A program made the translations under genes and the position numbers. A stretch of 64,000 bases of DNA from AP-15 sp963755435 (GTDB lineage Bacteria; Pseudomonadota; Alphaproteobacteria; ATCC43930; CGMCC-115725). The DNA is taken from assembly GCA_963755435.1 (NCBI GenBank), contig CAVWJX010000011.1, positions 124,001 to 188,000 of the forward strand, read 5' to 3'. Below, piece after piece: positions 15,629-24,051 of this stretch (its first letter is position 1; each line of letters starts with the position of its first letter). The notes beneath the pieces were generated by a model. It made no database searches. It had not been told where the DNA came from and saw only the letters and a list, made by a program, of their open reading frames with translations.

Positions 15629-17455
15629 TCAGCCGAGCTGCTCGAGCTCGTCGATAAAGCCGGAGACGACCGACAGACCCTTCGACCAGAAGGCCGGGTC
15701 GGCGGCGTCGAGGCCGAACGGCGCCAGCAATTCCTTGTGCCGCAAGGTGCCGCCGGCGCGCAGCATGTCGAGGTAGCGCTCGGCAAAACCTTGATGCGCC
15801 TCCTGGTAGACCGCGTAGAGCGAGTTCACCAGGCAGTCCCCGAACGCATAGGCGTAAACATAAAACGGCGTGTGGATGAAGTGCGGGATATAGGACCAGT
15901 AATGGCGATAGACGCCGTCGAGGCCATCGAGGCGGATCGCCGGCCCGAGGCTCTCGCGCTGCACCTCGAGCCAGATTTCGGCGATCCGGTCCGGGGTCAG
16001 CTCGGCCTCGCGGCGCTCGTCATGCACCCGGATCTCGAAGCTGGCGAAGGCGATCTGGCGCACCACCGTGTTCAGCATGTCCTCGACCTTGCCGGCGAGC
16101 ATGATCCGGCGGCGGCCGGGGTCGGTCTCGCGCGCCAGCAACGCGCGGAAGGTCAGCATCTCGCCAAACACCGAGGCGGTCTCGGCCAGGGTCAGCGGCG
16201 TGTCGGCCATCAGATAACCCTGCCTGGCCGCCAGCACCTGATGCACCCCGTGGCCCAGCTCATGCGCCAGGGTCATCACATCGCGCACCCGGCCCTGATA
16301 ATTGAGCAGCAGATAAGGGTGCGCGCCCGGCACCGTCGGATGGGCGAAGGCGCCCGAGGCCTTGCCCGGCCGCACCGGCGCGTCGATCCAGGGTGCTGCG
16401 AAAAACCGCCCACCGACCGCGGCCAGCTCCGGCGAAAACGCGCCATAGGCCGCGAGCACGGTTGCTTCAGCCTCTCGCCACGGGATCAGCCGGTCGTCAT
16501 CCTCGGGCAAGGGCGCGTTGCGGTCCCAGAACGGCAGCGCCTCGACCCCGAACCAGTGCGCCTTCAGCCGGTAATAGCGATGCGACAGTTGGGGATAGCT
16601 GGCGCGCACCGCGGCGATCAGCGCGTCGACCACCTCGTCCTCGACGAAATTGGAGAGATTGCGCGACGAGATCGGCCGCGGAAACCCGCGCCAGCGATCC
16701 TCGATCTCCTTGTCCTTGGCGAGCGTGTTGGTGATCAGCGCAAAGGTGCGCGCGTTTTTGCCGAGGACCTCGCCGACCGTGAAGGCGGCCTCGCGGCGCA
16801 TCTCCGGGTCGCGGTCGGAGAGCAGGTCGAGCACCTCGGCCTCGGTCAGCTCGCGGCCGCGCAACGGAAAGCGCAGGTCGGCGATGGTCTCGTCGAAGAG
16901 CCGGGTCCAGGCGGCGCGGCCGGCGACATATTTCTCGTGCAGCAGCTTCTCGACCTCGTCCGACAATTGGTGCGGGCGAAAGGCGCGGGTGTCGCGCAGC
17001 CACGGCCGATAGCGGGCGAGCGCCGGATCGGCCTCCTTCGCCGCCAGAACCCCGTCATCGAGGCGGTTCAGCTCGAGGGCGAAGAACAGCAAGCCGGTCG
17101 CGATCGCGTTGATCCGCTCCTGGATCGTCTGATAGAAGCGACCGATCTCGGGGTCGGCGAGATTGCCGGCATGGACCAGCGAGGCGTAGCTGATGATCCG
17201 CCCGGAGAGTTCCTGCATGCGCTCATAGGCCGCGACCGCGGCCCCGAGCTCGGCGCCCGACAAGCCAGCGAGCCGGCCCTCATAGCGCTCCCGGAATGTA
17301 TCGGCCTCCGCGGCGAGCCGCCCGAGGTCGCGGCTCAGCTCCGGGCTGTCGGCTCCGGGATAGAGATCCGAGAGATCCCATTGCGGCAAGGCGCCGAGCG
17401 CCGCCATCTTGTCGGTTGCCGCCACCGCCTCCGCCACCGCCCGAGCGCGCATCAT
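15629..17455 (-). CDS. pepF: Oligoendopeptidase F (M3 family zinc peptidase)
   Basis: The 608-aa protein matches the PepF branch of M3 thimet-like peptidases. The N-terminal helical region includes LPQWDLSDLYPGADSPELSRD. The zinc site is HELGH at residues ~398-402, with the third ligand Glu about 23 residues later (LTLAETASVFGEML). The C-terminal SYIPHFIHTPFYVYAYAFGD is a PepF signature near the substrate tyrosines. It cleaves cytosolic oligopeptides. ATG 17455 has an AAGGGA ribosome site; the longer frame upstream lacks support. It is divergent from the acyl-CoA ligase gene, with 136 nt between the starts. Confidence 0.92.
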   Translation of the reverse strand: MMRARAVAEAVAATDKMAALGALPQWDLSDLYPGADSPELSRDLGRLAAEADTFRERYEGRLAGLSGAELGAAVAAYERMQELSGRIISYASLVHAGNLADPEIGRFYQTIQERINAIATGLLFFALELNRLDDGVLAAKEADPALARYRPWLRDTRAFRPHQLSDEVEKLLHEKYVAGRAAWTRLFDETIADLRFPLRGRELTEAEVLDLLSDRDPEMRREAAFTVGEVLGKNARTFALITNTLAKDKEIEDRWRGFPRPISSRNLSNFVEDEVVDALIAAVRASYPQLSHRYYRLKAHWFGVEALPFWDRNAPLPEDDDRLIPWREAEATVLAAYGAFSPELAAVGGRFFAAPWIDAPVRPGKASGAFAHPTVPGAHPYLLLNYQGRVRDVMTLAHELGHGVHQVLAARQGYLMADTPLTLAETASVFGEMLTFRALLARETDPGRRRIMLAGKVEDMLNTVVRQIAFASFEIRVHDERREAELTPDRIAEIWLEVQRESLGPAIRLDGLDGVYRHYWSYIPHFIHTPFYVYAYAFGDCLVNSLYAVYQEAHQGFAERYLDMLRAGGTLRHKELLAPFGLDAADPAFWSKGLSVVSGFIDELEQLG

Positions 17456-17591
17456 TGATATCCCTTGATCGTCCTCTGCGGCATATGGGGCGCGGCCGCG
17501 AAGCCGCCAACCGCGCACCGGCCGGCCGACGCGGCTGTTCCGTTGCCGCGCCGAAACCCGTAGAAGCTGCCGGGAGCGTGGGGGGCAAATA

Positions 17592-19391
17592 ATGGATTAC
17601 GACAACTGGCGCAGCCTGCCGGCGATGTTTTTCGAGCAGGCCGGCCGGCTCGGCGACAAGCCGTTCTTATGGGCCAAGCACCAGCGCCATTATCAGCCGC
17701 TGAGCTGGGCGGCGGCGGCGCGCGATGTCCGCCTTCTGGCGCAAGGGCTGCGCGCGCTCGGCATTAGCGCCGGCGACCGCGTCGCCCTCGTCGCCGAAAA
17801 CCGGCCGGAATGGGTCGTCGCCGACCTCGCCATCATGAGCGCCGGGGCGATCACGGTCCCGGCCTATGTGACCAATACCGTCGACGACCATCGCCATGTT
17901 TTCGCCAGCAGCGGCGCCTGTGCCGCGATCGTTTCCAGGTCCTCCTTGTCGGCGCGAGTGTTGGCGGCGGCCAACCAGGTCGACAGCATGCGCTGGGTGA
18001 TCGCGATCGAGCCGGCGGCGGGCCAGGCGAGCGCCGTCGACATCCTCGCCTGGGACGAGATGCTGGCGAATGGCGGCAGAGAGCCCGACGACACCGCCGA
18101 ACGGGTCGCTGGATTAGGTCCCGACGACCTCGCCTGCCTGATCTTCACCTCGGGCACCGGCGGCCTGCCCAAGGGGGTGATGACCACCCATCGCAACATT
18201 CTCGCCAATTGCCGCGGCGCCTATCGCGTACTCGAGCAGCTCGGCCTCGGCGACGAGGTGTTCCTGAGTTTCCTGCCGTTGTCGCACGCCTACGAGCACA
18301 CCGCCGGGCTGATGTTCCCGATCTCGATCGGGGCGCAGATCTATTTCGCCGAGAGCGCCGAAACCTTGGCCGCCAATTTGCTCGAAGCCCGGCCGACGAT
18401 CATGACCGCGGTGCCGCGGCTCTACGAGACCCTGCATCGGCGCATCCTGCTCGGGGTCGAGCGCAAGGGTGCGCTGGCCCGAAGGATGTTCGACAAGGCG
18501 GTGGCGATCGGGCGCAAGCGCGGCGCCCTCGCGGCCCCGAGCCTCGGCGAGCGGCTGATCGACCCGGCGCTCGACCGCCTGGTGCGATCCGGGCTGCGCC
18601 GCCGCTTCGGCGGGCGGCTCAAGGCGATGGTCTCGGGCGGGGCGCCGTTGAACCCGGAGATCGGCAGCTTCTTCGTGGCGCTCGGGGTCACCCTGTTGCA
18701 GGGCTACGGCCAGACCGAGGCCGGGCCGGTGATCAGCTGCAACCTGCCGGCGCGGATCAAGATCGACACCGTCGGGCCGCCGCTCGATGGGGTGCGGGTT
18801 CGGGTCGCCGATGACGGCGAGATCCTGGTCGCCGGCGACAATGTCATGAAGGGCTACTGGAACGACCCGCACGCCACGGCCCAGGCCCTCGACGATGGCT
18901 GGCTCAAGACCGGCGATGTCGGCCATATCGACGAGGACGGCTATATCCGGATCACCGACCGCAAGCGCGACTTCATCAAGAATTCGGGCGGCGAGATGCT
19001 GTCGCCGGCGCGCATCGAAGGCCATCTGACCTTGGAGCCCGAAATCGCCCAGGCGATGGTGTTCGGCGATCGCCGGCCCTATCTGGTCGCGATCATCGTC
19101 CCCGATGCCGAATTCGTCGCCGCCTTCGCCGCGAAGGACCCGGCCTCCCGCGAAGCCGCCGCGGTGACCGCCGACCCCGAGTTTGTCAAGGCGATCGGCG
19201 CCGCGGTGGCGCGGGTCAATCGCGGCCTGACCCCGGTCGAGCGGGTGCGCCGCTTCGTCATCGCCGCCGAACCCTTCACCATCGCCAACGGTCAGATGAC
19301 CCCGACCTTGAAGGTCAAGCGCCACGCGATCCGCGAGGCCTATGGCGCGGCGCTCGCCGCACTTTATGACGGCAAGGGCATCGCGGCCTGA
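17592..19391 (+). CDS. Long-chain acyl-CoA synthetase (AMP-forming, FadD15/FAA1-like)
   Basis: The 599-aa protein has the adenylate-forming family order. FTSGTGGLPKGVMTTHRN is the P-loop-like A3 motif (here TSGTGG rather than TSGTTG). FLPLSHAYEHTAG, GYGQTEAGP, the TGDVGHIDEDGYI hinge and ITDRKRDFIKNSGGEMLSPA follow; Lys in the last segment positions the acyl-adenylate. The early SWAAAARDVRLLAQGLRALG and the C-terminal FTIANGQMTPTLKVKRHAI fit the long-chain fatty acid group. It would activate a fatty acid to acyl-CoA with ATP. A run of Gs precedes ATG 17592. Confidence 0.88.
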   Translation: MDYDNWRSLPAMFFEQAGRLGDKPFLWAKHQRHYQPLSWAAAARDVRLLAQGLRALGISAGDRVALVAENRPEWVVADLAIMSAGAITVPAYVTNTVDDHRHVFASSGACAAIVSRSSLSARVLAAANQVDSMRWVIAIEPAAGQASAVDILAWDEMLANGGREPDDTAERVAGLGPDDLACLIFTSGTGGLPKGVMTTHRNILANCRGAYRVLEQLGLGDEVFLSFLPLSHAYEHTAGLMFPISIGAQIYFAESAETLAANLLEARPTIMTAVPRLYETLHRRILLGVERKGALARRMFDKAVAIGRKRGALAAPSLGERLIDPALDRLVRSGLRRRFGGRLKAMVSGGAPLNPEIGSFFVALGVTLLQGYGQTEAGPVISCNLPARIKIDTVGPPLDGVRVRVADDGEILVAGDNVMKGYWNDPHATAQALDDGWLKTGDVGHIDEDGYIRITDRKRDFIKNSGGEMLSPARIEGHLTLEPEIAQAMVFGDRRPYLVAIIVPDAEFVAAFAAKDPASREAAAVTADPEFVKAIGAAVARVNRGLTPVERVRRFVIAAEPFTIANGQMTPTLKVKRHAIREAYGAALAALYDGKGIAA

Positions 19392-19407
19392 CCCGGCCGC
19401 CTGATCC

Positions 19408-19443
19408 GGCGCCCGGCGCCAGGCGCCAGGCGCCCGGCGCCCG
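19408..19443. repeat. GC-rich palindromic repeat cluster downstream of the acyl-CoA ligase
   Basis: This stretch is built from alternating copies of GGCGCC with CCGG or AGG spacers. It can form several alternative hairpins directly after the acyl-CoA ligase stop. It may act in 3' end formation; no T-run is visible. Confidence 0.45.
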
Positions 19444-19577
19444 CCAACCACATTCCGCCGCATGGCGCCCGAAGCGTGATCCGCGGGCGGGCCCCGCACA
19501 CCTTCCGCGGTTGCCGGCGTGCGCGGCGCTGCCCGGACGATTATCATGCCCGGCTTGCCTGAAAGAGGGATCGTCGC

Positions 19578-20303
19578 ATGGTAGATTTTGCGGGCAGTCA
19601 CATCGTCGTCACCGGCGGCACCGGCGCGCTGGGCCGCGCGGTGGTTGCGGCATTGCGGGCGGCAGGGGCGGTTTGCCATGTGCCAAACCTGGTGCCGGCC
19701 GAGCTCGCCGATTTTCCGTTTGCCCAGGACCCGGCGGTGCATATCCAACGCAACGTCGATGTCGCCGACGAGACCTCGGTTGGCGGCTTCTACCGCAGCC
19801 TGCCGCCGCTCTGGGCCTCGATCCACCTGGCCGGCGGTTTTGCCATGGCCCCGGTCGGCGAGACTTCGGCCGCCGATTTCATCGCGCAATTCCGCATCAA
19901 TGCGCTGTCGGCGTTCCTCTGTTCGGCCGCCGCGATCGCGGCGTTCCGGGCGCGCCGCGAACCCGGACCCGGCGGTGCCATTGGCGGGCGGATCGTCAAC
20001 GTCGCCGCCCGGCCGGCATTGGAGCCGCGGCTCGGCGCCGGCATGGCCGCCTACACCGCCGCCAAATCCGCGGTGGCGGCGCTGACCCAGGCGCTGGCGC
20101 AGGAAACCGTCGCCGAGGAGATCTGGATCAATGCCGTGGCGCCCTCGGTCATCGACACTCCGGCCAACCGGGCGGCGATGCCGCAAGCCGATCACGGGCG
20201 CTGGGTCCAGCCGGCCGACCTCGCGCGGCTCATCGCGTTTCTCGCCGCACCCGAAAACCGTGCGACCCGCGGCGCCGTGATCCCGGTGTATGGCGGCTCC
20301 TGA
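19578..20303 (+). CDS. SDR-family NAD(P)-dependent oxidoreductase lacking the usual catalytic Ser
   Basis: The 241-aa protein has the classical SDR start HIVVTGGTGALGRAVVAAL (TGxxxGxG) and the active-site pair YTAAK. INAVAPSVIDTPANR follows, as in many SDRs. The residue expected to be the catalytic Ser, ~13 positions before the Tyr, falls in NVAARPALEPRLGAG and is not Ser; no Ser is nearby. Several SDR groups with this VNVAAR-like segment exist, so this may be a subfamily trait. The substrate is unknown. A GAGGGATCG ribosome site precedes ATG 19578. Confidence 0.8.
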   Translation: MVDFAGSHIVVTGGTGALGRAVVAALRAAGAVCHVPNLVPAELADFPFAQDPAVHIQRNVDVADETSVGGFYRSLPPLWASIHLAGGFAMAPVGETSAADFIAQFRINALSAFLCSAAAIAAFRARREPGPGGAIGGRIVNVAARPALEPRLGAGMAAYTAAKSAVAALTQALAQETVAEEIWINAVAPSVIDTPANRAAMPQADHGRWVQPADLARLIAFLAAPENRATRGAVIPVYGGS

Positions 20304-20315
20304 GCGCCCCCGAGC

Positions 20316-20343
20316 CACTCCCGAGCGCCCACTCCCGAGCGCC
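20316..20343. repeat. Two tandem 14-bp repeats, followed by a partial dispersed palindrome
   Basis: The unit cactcccgagcgcc occurs twice in tandem after the SDR stop. Around 20390-20425 the text ctgggctcgtcccggtgatcc resembles half of the palindromic element seen complete at 34186-34272. The 300-nt gap up to the small gene at 20605 holds nothing else I can identify. Confidence 0.5.
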
Positions 20344-20604
20344 CACTGGCGGCCGCCGGACGGGGCTGGAAATCGGCAAGTCGCTGTCACTGGGCTCGTC
20401 CCGGTGATCCGCGCCTTCCGGTGACCTTTGGTTAAGCAACGGCTGATAGGATCGTATCAATAGCTTCTATGTGCAAGGAAATATATAGCAGAGACAGCGC
20501 CTTACACGAAGTTATAAGAGGGTTTCCAAAATTGCATGTTGCATCGCAGCAAAGGTGGCGGTAGGTTCCGCCCAGCTGTTGTCGGAGTGGTTTGCGAGGA
20601 TGTG

Positions 20605-20814
20605 ATGAAAGAGAGTTTGGTCCGGCTCGACCGGATTGCCAGTGAAATGAATGCATGGCTGCTCGCGATCGCGATCGGGCTCGGCATGCTCGATATGACG
20701 GTCTTGGCGGCAAAATGCTTTCCGCTGCTGCCGCCCTTGCCCGCCGCTTCGAGCGCCGCACCGGCCGCCCAGCCGCCCGCCCACACCCTTCCCGCTCCGG
20801 CCACGCGCAGTTGA
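20605..20814 (+). CDS. 69-aa predicted small membrane protein
   Basis: ATG 20605 has GAGG with 6-nt spacing. The product is MKESLVRLDRIASEMNAW, then a hydrophobic segment (LLAIAIGLGMLDMTVLAAKC) and a Pro/Ala-rich tail. No family is recognised. It lies 157 nt upstream of gcrA on the same strand. The hydrophobic helix and ribosome site support it, but codon evidence is weak because the tail is simple. Confidence 0.45.
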   Translation: MKESLVRLDRIASEMNAWLLAIAIGLGMLDMTVLAAKCFPLLPPLPAASSAAPAAQPPAHTLPAPATRS

Positions 20815-20890
20815 GCGAAGCCGGCTCCGGAGCCGCTGCGACTGTTAAACCCCGAGGCGCCGATTTTTCGGGGCTTTCGCACCACTAATA

Positions 20891-20954
20891 GATTCCGATT
20901 GCATTTGGCCACAAGCCTGCTACCGTATTTTGTGGGGGTGGATCGATGATCCAC
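20891..20954 (+). promoter_or_regulatory. gcrA upstream region: GANTC site, promoter-like hexamers and a dyad
   Basis: A GANTC site (GATTC, 20891-20895) sits next to TTGCAT and TACCGT spaced 16 bp apart, a plausible promoter for gcrA. Closer to the gene, GTGGATC-GAT-GATCCAC (20938-20954) is a perfect 7-bp dyad just before the ribosome site. GcrA and CcrM-methylated GANTC sites work together in known alphaproteobacteria, so a GANTC here could mean autoregulation. That link is inference. Confidence 0.4.
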
Positions 20955-20971
20955 AGAATACGGGGGAAGCA

Positions 20972-21314
20972 ATGGAAATCACCTGGACTCCGGAGCGAGT
21001 TCGAGCGGCTCAATCAGCTGTTTGCCGAGGGTTTGCCCACCGCCGAGATCGGCCGCCGCCTCGGCCTGACCAAGAATGCCGTCATCGGCCGGCTGCACCG
21101 CAGCGCGATGAGCCGGCGCGAGCCAGCCCCGCGACCGCAGCTGCGCAATGTCTTTGAATTCAGCGGGCCGAGCTGCATGTGGCCCTACGGCCATCCCAAC
21201 GACACCAATTTCCGCTTCTGCGGCGCCCGCCCGGTGCCTGGCAAGCCCTACTGCTCCGAGCACGCCGCCCTTGCCTATGTCCGGCCCAAGGACCAGAAGC
21301 CCGACGCTGCCTGA
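20972..21314 (+). pseudogene. gcrA: GcrA-family cell-cycle regulator with a +1 frameshift
   Basis: ATG 20972, after GGGGGAAGC, starts MEITWTPERV, the exact type of N-terminus of GcrA. The frame is then lost. One base on, another frame reads ERLNQLFAEGLPTAEIGRRL, then TKNAVIGRLHRSAMSRRE and a zinc-like C-terminal module SCMWPYGHPND...FCGARPVPGKPYCSEHA. Removing the C at ~21002 joins both into one normal ~114-aa GcrA. GcrA binds sigma70 and controls promoters with methylated GANTC. The rest of the gene is intact, so a sequencing error is a serious alternative to true loss. A start at 20946 in the second frame would lack the conserved TWTPERV. Confidence 0.75.
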
Positions 21315-21357
21315 TCGGCCCCGGCGGCGCGCCGGATCGCCGTCGCGCCTCCCGGCT

Positions 21358-22539
21358 TTACCCTTTGCGGCGCAGCCGGCGCATGGCGCGGTCGATGCCG
21401 TCGAGGGTTAACGGGAACATGCGTTCCTCGCTGATCCGGCGGATCATGCCGATGCTCTGCGTGCCGGACCAGTATTTCTCCGGCACCGGGTTCAGCCACA
21501 CCGCCCGCGGATAGGCCTCGAACAGGCGGCGCAGCCAGGTTTCGCCCGGTTCGTCATTCCAGCGCTCGACGCTGCCGCCCTCCTTTTCGATTTCATAGGG
21601 GCTCATGCTGGCGTCGCCGACCAGCACGATCCGATAGTTCCGGTCGTAGGTGCGGATCAGTTCCATGACCGGCACCTGCTCGACATGGCGGCGGCGCGAG
21701 TCGCGCCACACCGTGTCATAGAGGCAATTATGAAAGTAGAAATGAACGAGCTGCTCGAACTCGGCGCGCGCGGCTGAAAACAGCTCCTCGCAGACCCGCA
21801 CATGGTCCTCCATCGAGCCGCCGACATCGACGAACAGCAGCAGCTTGACGGTGTTGTGCCGCTCCGGCACCAGCTTCAGGTCGAGCCAGCCGGCATTGTG
21901 CGCGGTCGATTTGACGGTGCCGCCGAGATCGAGCTCGTCGGCCGCCCCCTCGCGCGCGAATTGCCGCAACCGCCGCAGCGCCAACTTGATGTTGCGGGTG
22001 CCGAGCTCGACCGTATCGTCGAGATTGCGGAACTCGCGCCGGTCCCACACTTTGACCGCACTGCGGTTTTTCCCTTCTTCCTGGCCGATGCGCACCCCTT
22101 CGGGATTGTAGCCGTGCGCGCCGAACGGCGAGGTGCCGGCGGTGCCGATCCATTTGCCGCCGCCCTGATGCCGCCCCTGCTGCTCGGCCAGCCGCCGGCG
22201 CAGGGTTTCGATCAGCTGGTCCCAGCCGCCCAGCGCCTCGACGAGCTTTTTCTCCTCGTCGCTCAGCAGCCGTTCGGCGAGTTTCTCGAGCCATTCGGCG
22301 GGGATCTCGGCCTTGGGATCGGCCAAAGTCTCGATGCCCTTGAAGCATTGGCCGAACACGCGGTCGAAGCGGTCGAGATGGCGCTCGTCCTTGACCAGCG
22401 CGGTCCGCGCAATGAAATAAAAATCCTCGATCGCAAAGGCAGCCACCCGCCGCTGCATCGCCTCCATCAGGGTCAAATATTCGCGCAACGAGACCGGGAT
22501 CTTGGCCGCGCGCAATTCGCTGAAGAACGAGAAAAACAT
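21358..22539 (-). CDS. VWA/CoxE-like protein paired with MoxR ATPase
   Basis: The 393-aa protein begins MFFSFFSELRAAKIPVSLREYL, typical of CoxE-like VWA proteins. The central region is charged and helical. The VWA domain is near residues 240-390, with a MIDAS-like LLLFVDVGGSMEDH (DxGxS; many homologues have DVSGSM). The later VLVGDASMSPYE provides another metal-site acidic position. VWA proteins act with MoxR AAA+ ATPases in metal insertion or complex assembly. Here a moxR gene lies two genes upstream on the same strand, supporting that pairing. The client is unknown. ATG 22539 is chosen by homology; the frame upstream is not protein-like. Confidence 0.85.
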   Translation of the reverse strand: MFFSFFSELRAAKIPVSLREYLTLMEAMQRRVAAFAIEDFYFIARTALVKDERHLDRFDRVFGQCFKGIETLADPKAEIPAEWLEKLAERLLSDEEKKLVEALGGWDQLIETLRRRLAEQQGRHQGGGKWIGTAGTSPFGAHGYNPEGVRIGQEEGKNRSAVKVWDRREFRNLDDTVELGTRNIKLALRRLRQFAREGAADELDLGGTVKSTAHNAGWLDLKLVPERHNTVKLLLFVDVGGSMEDHVRVCEELFSAARAEFEQLVHFYFHNCLYDTVWRDSRRRHVEQVPVMELIRTYDRNYRIVLVGDASMSPYEIEKEGGSVERWNDEPGETWLRRLFEAYPRAVWLNPVPEKYWSGTQSIGMIRRISEERMFPLTLDGIDRAMRRLRRKG

Positions 22540-22547
22540 CGCCGGCC

Positions 22548-22928
22548 TCAACAGGACGGCAGCGGTCGCAACAAATTCGCCAACTGCACGGTGTCGATGT
22601 CGCCATCCCAATAGCTGATTATCGCGGTCGCGTTCAGCGCGATCCAGTCGAACACCGCGCGCTGATCGTCTGCGGAGAGCCGGCCGGCAATCAGGTGCGG
22701 CACCGGCCGAACCGCCACCACCGCAGTATTGTCGACGGCCATCTGGTTGCCATGCGTCATATTTACCTTGACGCGCACATCATGGCGGGCATTTCCGCAG
22801 GGACTGAGCCATACTGTCATCGGCAGCCCGGTCGTGCGCGGGTACAAATTCGCCATCTCGAATAGCTCGTCGCTTTCGATTGCGTTGGCTTCCGCCGAGA
22901 TTGGCTTGCCGGACTTCATTGCTGGCAT
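22548..22928 (-). CDS. Conserved hypothetical protein between moxR and the VWA gene
   Basis: The product of up to 126 aa contains ANLYPRTTGLPMTVWLSPCG, then RHDVRVKVNMTHGNQM, VAVRPVPHLIAG and a helical C-terminus ending YWDGDIDTVQLANLLRPLP. It looks like a compact cytosolic beta/alpha protein, and I recall similar uncharacterised proteins in other alphaproteobacteria but cannot name a domain. Its stop is 9 nt from the VWA gene start, so it belongs to the moxR-VWA operon. Start is 22928 or the ATG three codons later. Confidence 0.65.
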   Translation of the reverse strand: MPAMKSGKPISAEANAIESDELFEMANLYPRTTGLPMTVWLSPCGNARHDVRVKVNMTHGNQMAVDNTAVVAVRPVPHLIAGRLSADDQRAVFDWIALNATAIISYWDGDIDTVQLANLLRPLPSC

Positions 22929-23013
22929 CCGATTGCTGAAATACCGGGTTTATCCCCAACAACCTTCGACCTATCCACCGACTCTAATTTCGTCGTCCAC
23001 AGCGTGCTTCACT

Positions 23014-23880
23014 TCAGCCGCGCTCGCCGCGGCGGTGCAGAAAGGCCAGGCGCTCGAACAGGTGCACGTCCTCCTCGTTTTTCAAGAGCGCGCCGTGCAA
23101 GGGCGGGATCAGCTTCGCCGGATCGCGGGTGCGCAGGGTCTCGGGCGAGATGTCCTCGACCAGCAGCAATTTGATCCAGTCGAGCAATTCGGAGGTCGAA
23201 GGCTTCTTCTTCAACCCCGGCGCCTGGCGGATGTCGAAAAAGATCGTCAGCGCCTCGTGCACCAGCGCGTGCTTGAGGCCGGGGAAATGCACCGCGACGA
23301 TCTTCTCCATCGTCTCGCGCTCGGGAAAGCGGATATAATGAAAGAAACAGCGGCGCAAGAAAGCGTCGGGCAATTCCTTTTCATTATTCGAAGTAATCAG
23401 CACGATCGGGCGGTGCCGGGCCTGGATCGTCTGCCGGGTCTCGTAGACGTAGAATTCCATCCGGTCGAGTTCGAGCAACAGATCGTTGGGAAATTCGATG
23501 TCGGCCTTGTCGATCTCGTCGATCAGCAGCACCGGCGCCTGGTCGGCCGCAAACGCCTCCCACAATTTCCCCGGCACGATGTAATTGGCGATGTCGCGGA
23601 CCCGCTCGTCGCCGAGCTGGCCGTCGCGCAGCCGCGCGACCGCGTCGTATTCATAGAGGCCCTGCTGCGCCTTGGTCGTCGATTTGATGTGCCAGGTGAT
23701 CAGCTCCCGGCCGATGCCGCGGGCGATCTCGTGGGCGAGAATGGTCTTGCCGGTACCGGGCTCGCCCTTGACCAGGAGCGGGCGTTCGAGCGCGATCGCG
23801 GCGTTGACCGCGATCTGCAGATCCGGCGTCGCCACATAACTTTCGGTGCCCTCGAAACGTTGCCCCTCGAAACGTTGCAT
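23014..23880 (-). CDS. MoxR-family AAA+ ATPase
   Basis: The 288-aa protein shows Walker A GEPGTGKTILA, Walker B VLLIDEIDKAD, sensor 1 (VLITSNNEKELPDAF) and an arginine-rich RRCFFHYIRFP. This is the MoxR group of AAA+ ATPases. MoxR proteins are chaperone-like and work with VWA partners, and the partner is downstream at 21358-22539. I use ATG 23880; a GTG at 23913 would add 11 residues. The N-terminus repeats RFEGQRFEGTE, perhaps a small internal duplication. The leader upstream holds a tandem repeat array. Confidence 0.88.
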   Translation of the reverse strand: MQRFEGQRFEGTESYVATPDLQIAVNAAIALERPLLVKGEPGTGKTILAHEIARGIGRELITWHIKSTTKAQQGLYEYDAVARLRDGQLGDERVRDIANYIVPGKLWEAFAADQAPVLLIDEIDKADIEFPNDLLLELDRMEFYVYETRQTIQARHRPIVLITSNNEKELPDAFLRRCFFHYIRFPERETMEKIVAVHFPGLKHALVHEALTIFFDIRQAPGLKKKPSTSELLDWIKLLLVEDISPETLRTRDPAKLIPPLHGALLKNEEDVHLFERLAFLHRRGERG

Positions 23881-23944
23881 TTCGTTTGCGCCCTCGCTGC
23901 TGTGCCGGCTCACATAGCCCGCAAATCCGCCGGGCGCCAGTACC

Positions 23945-24049
23945 GCAAATACCTGGGGCGCCGCAAATACCTGGGGCGCCGCAAATACCTGGGGCGCCGC
24001 AAATACCTGGGGCGCCGCAAAACCTGAGGTGGCGCAAAACCTGAGGCGC
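23945..24049. repeat. 18-bp tandem repeat array in the moxR leader
   Basis: Four perfect head-to-tail copies of gcaaatacctggggcgcc (23945-24016) are followed by two degenerate 17-19 bp copies with gcaaaacctgagg. The array fills the space between the SET-domain gene stop and the moxR start. Each unit contains a GGCGCC palindrome. Eighteen base pairs equals six codons, so copy number change would not alter frame. Confidence 0.9.
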
Positions 24050-24051
24050 CG

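Noticed and set aside
15584..17458. 624-aa + frame opposite pepF
   Set aside because: Antisense shadow; pepF has HELGH and matches throughout.
18114..20390. 758-aa minus frame spanning the acyl-CoA ligase and SDR
   Set aside because: It crosses two genuine genes and their spacer and lacks any domain.
22729..24027. 432-aa + frame over moxR
   Set aside because: Antisense to moxR; its end is only the translated tandem repeat.
23945..24049. Tandem repeat considered as a CRISPR array
   Set aside because: The 18-bp units are contiguous with no unique spacers.
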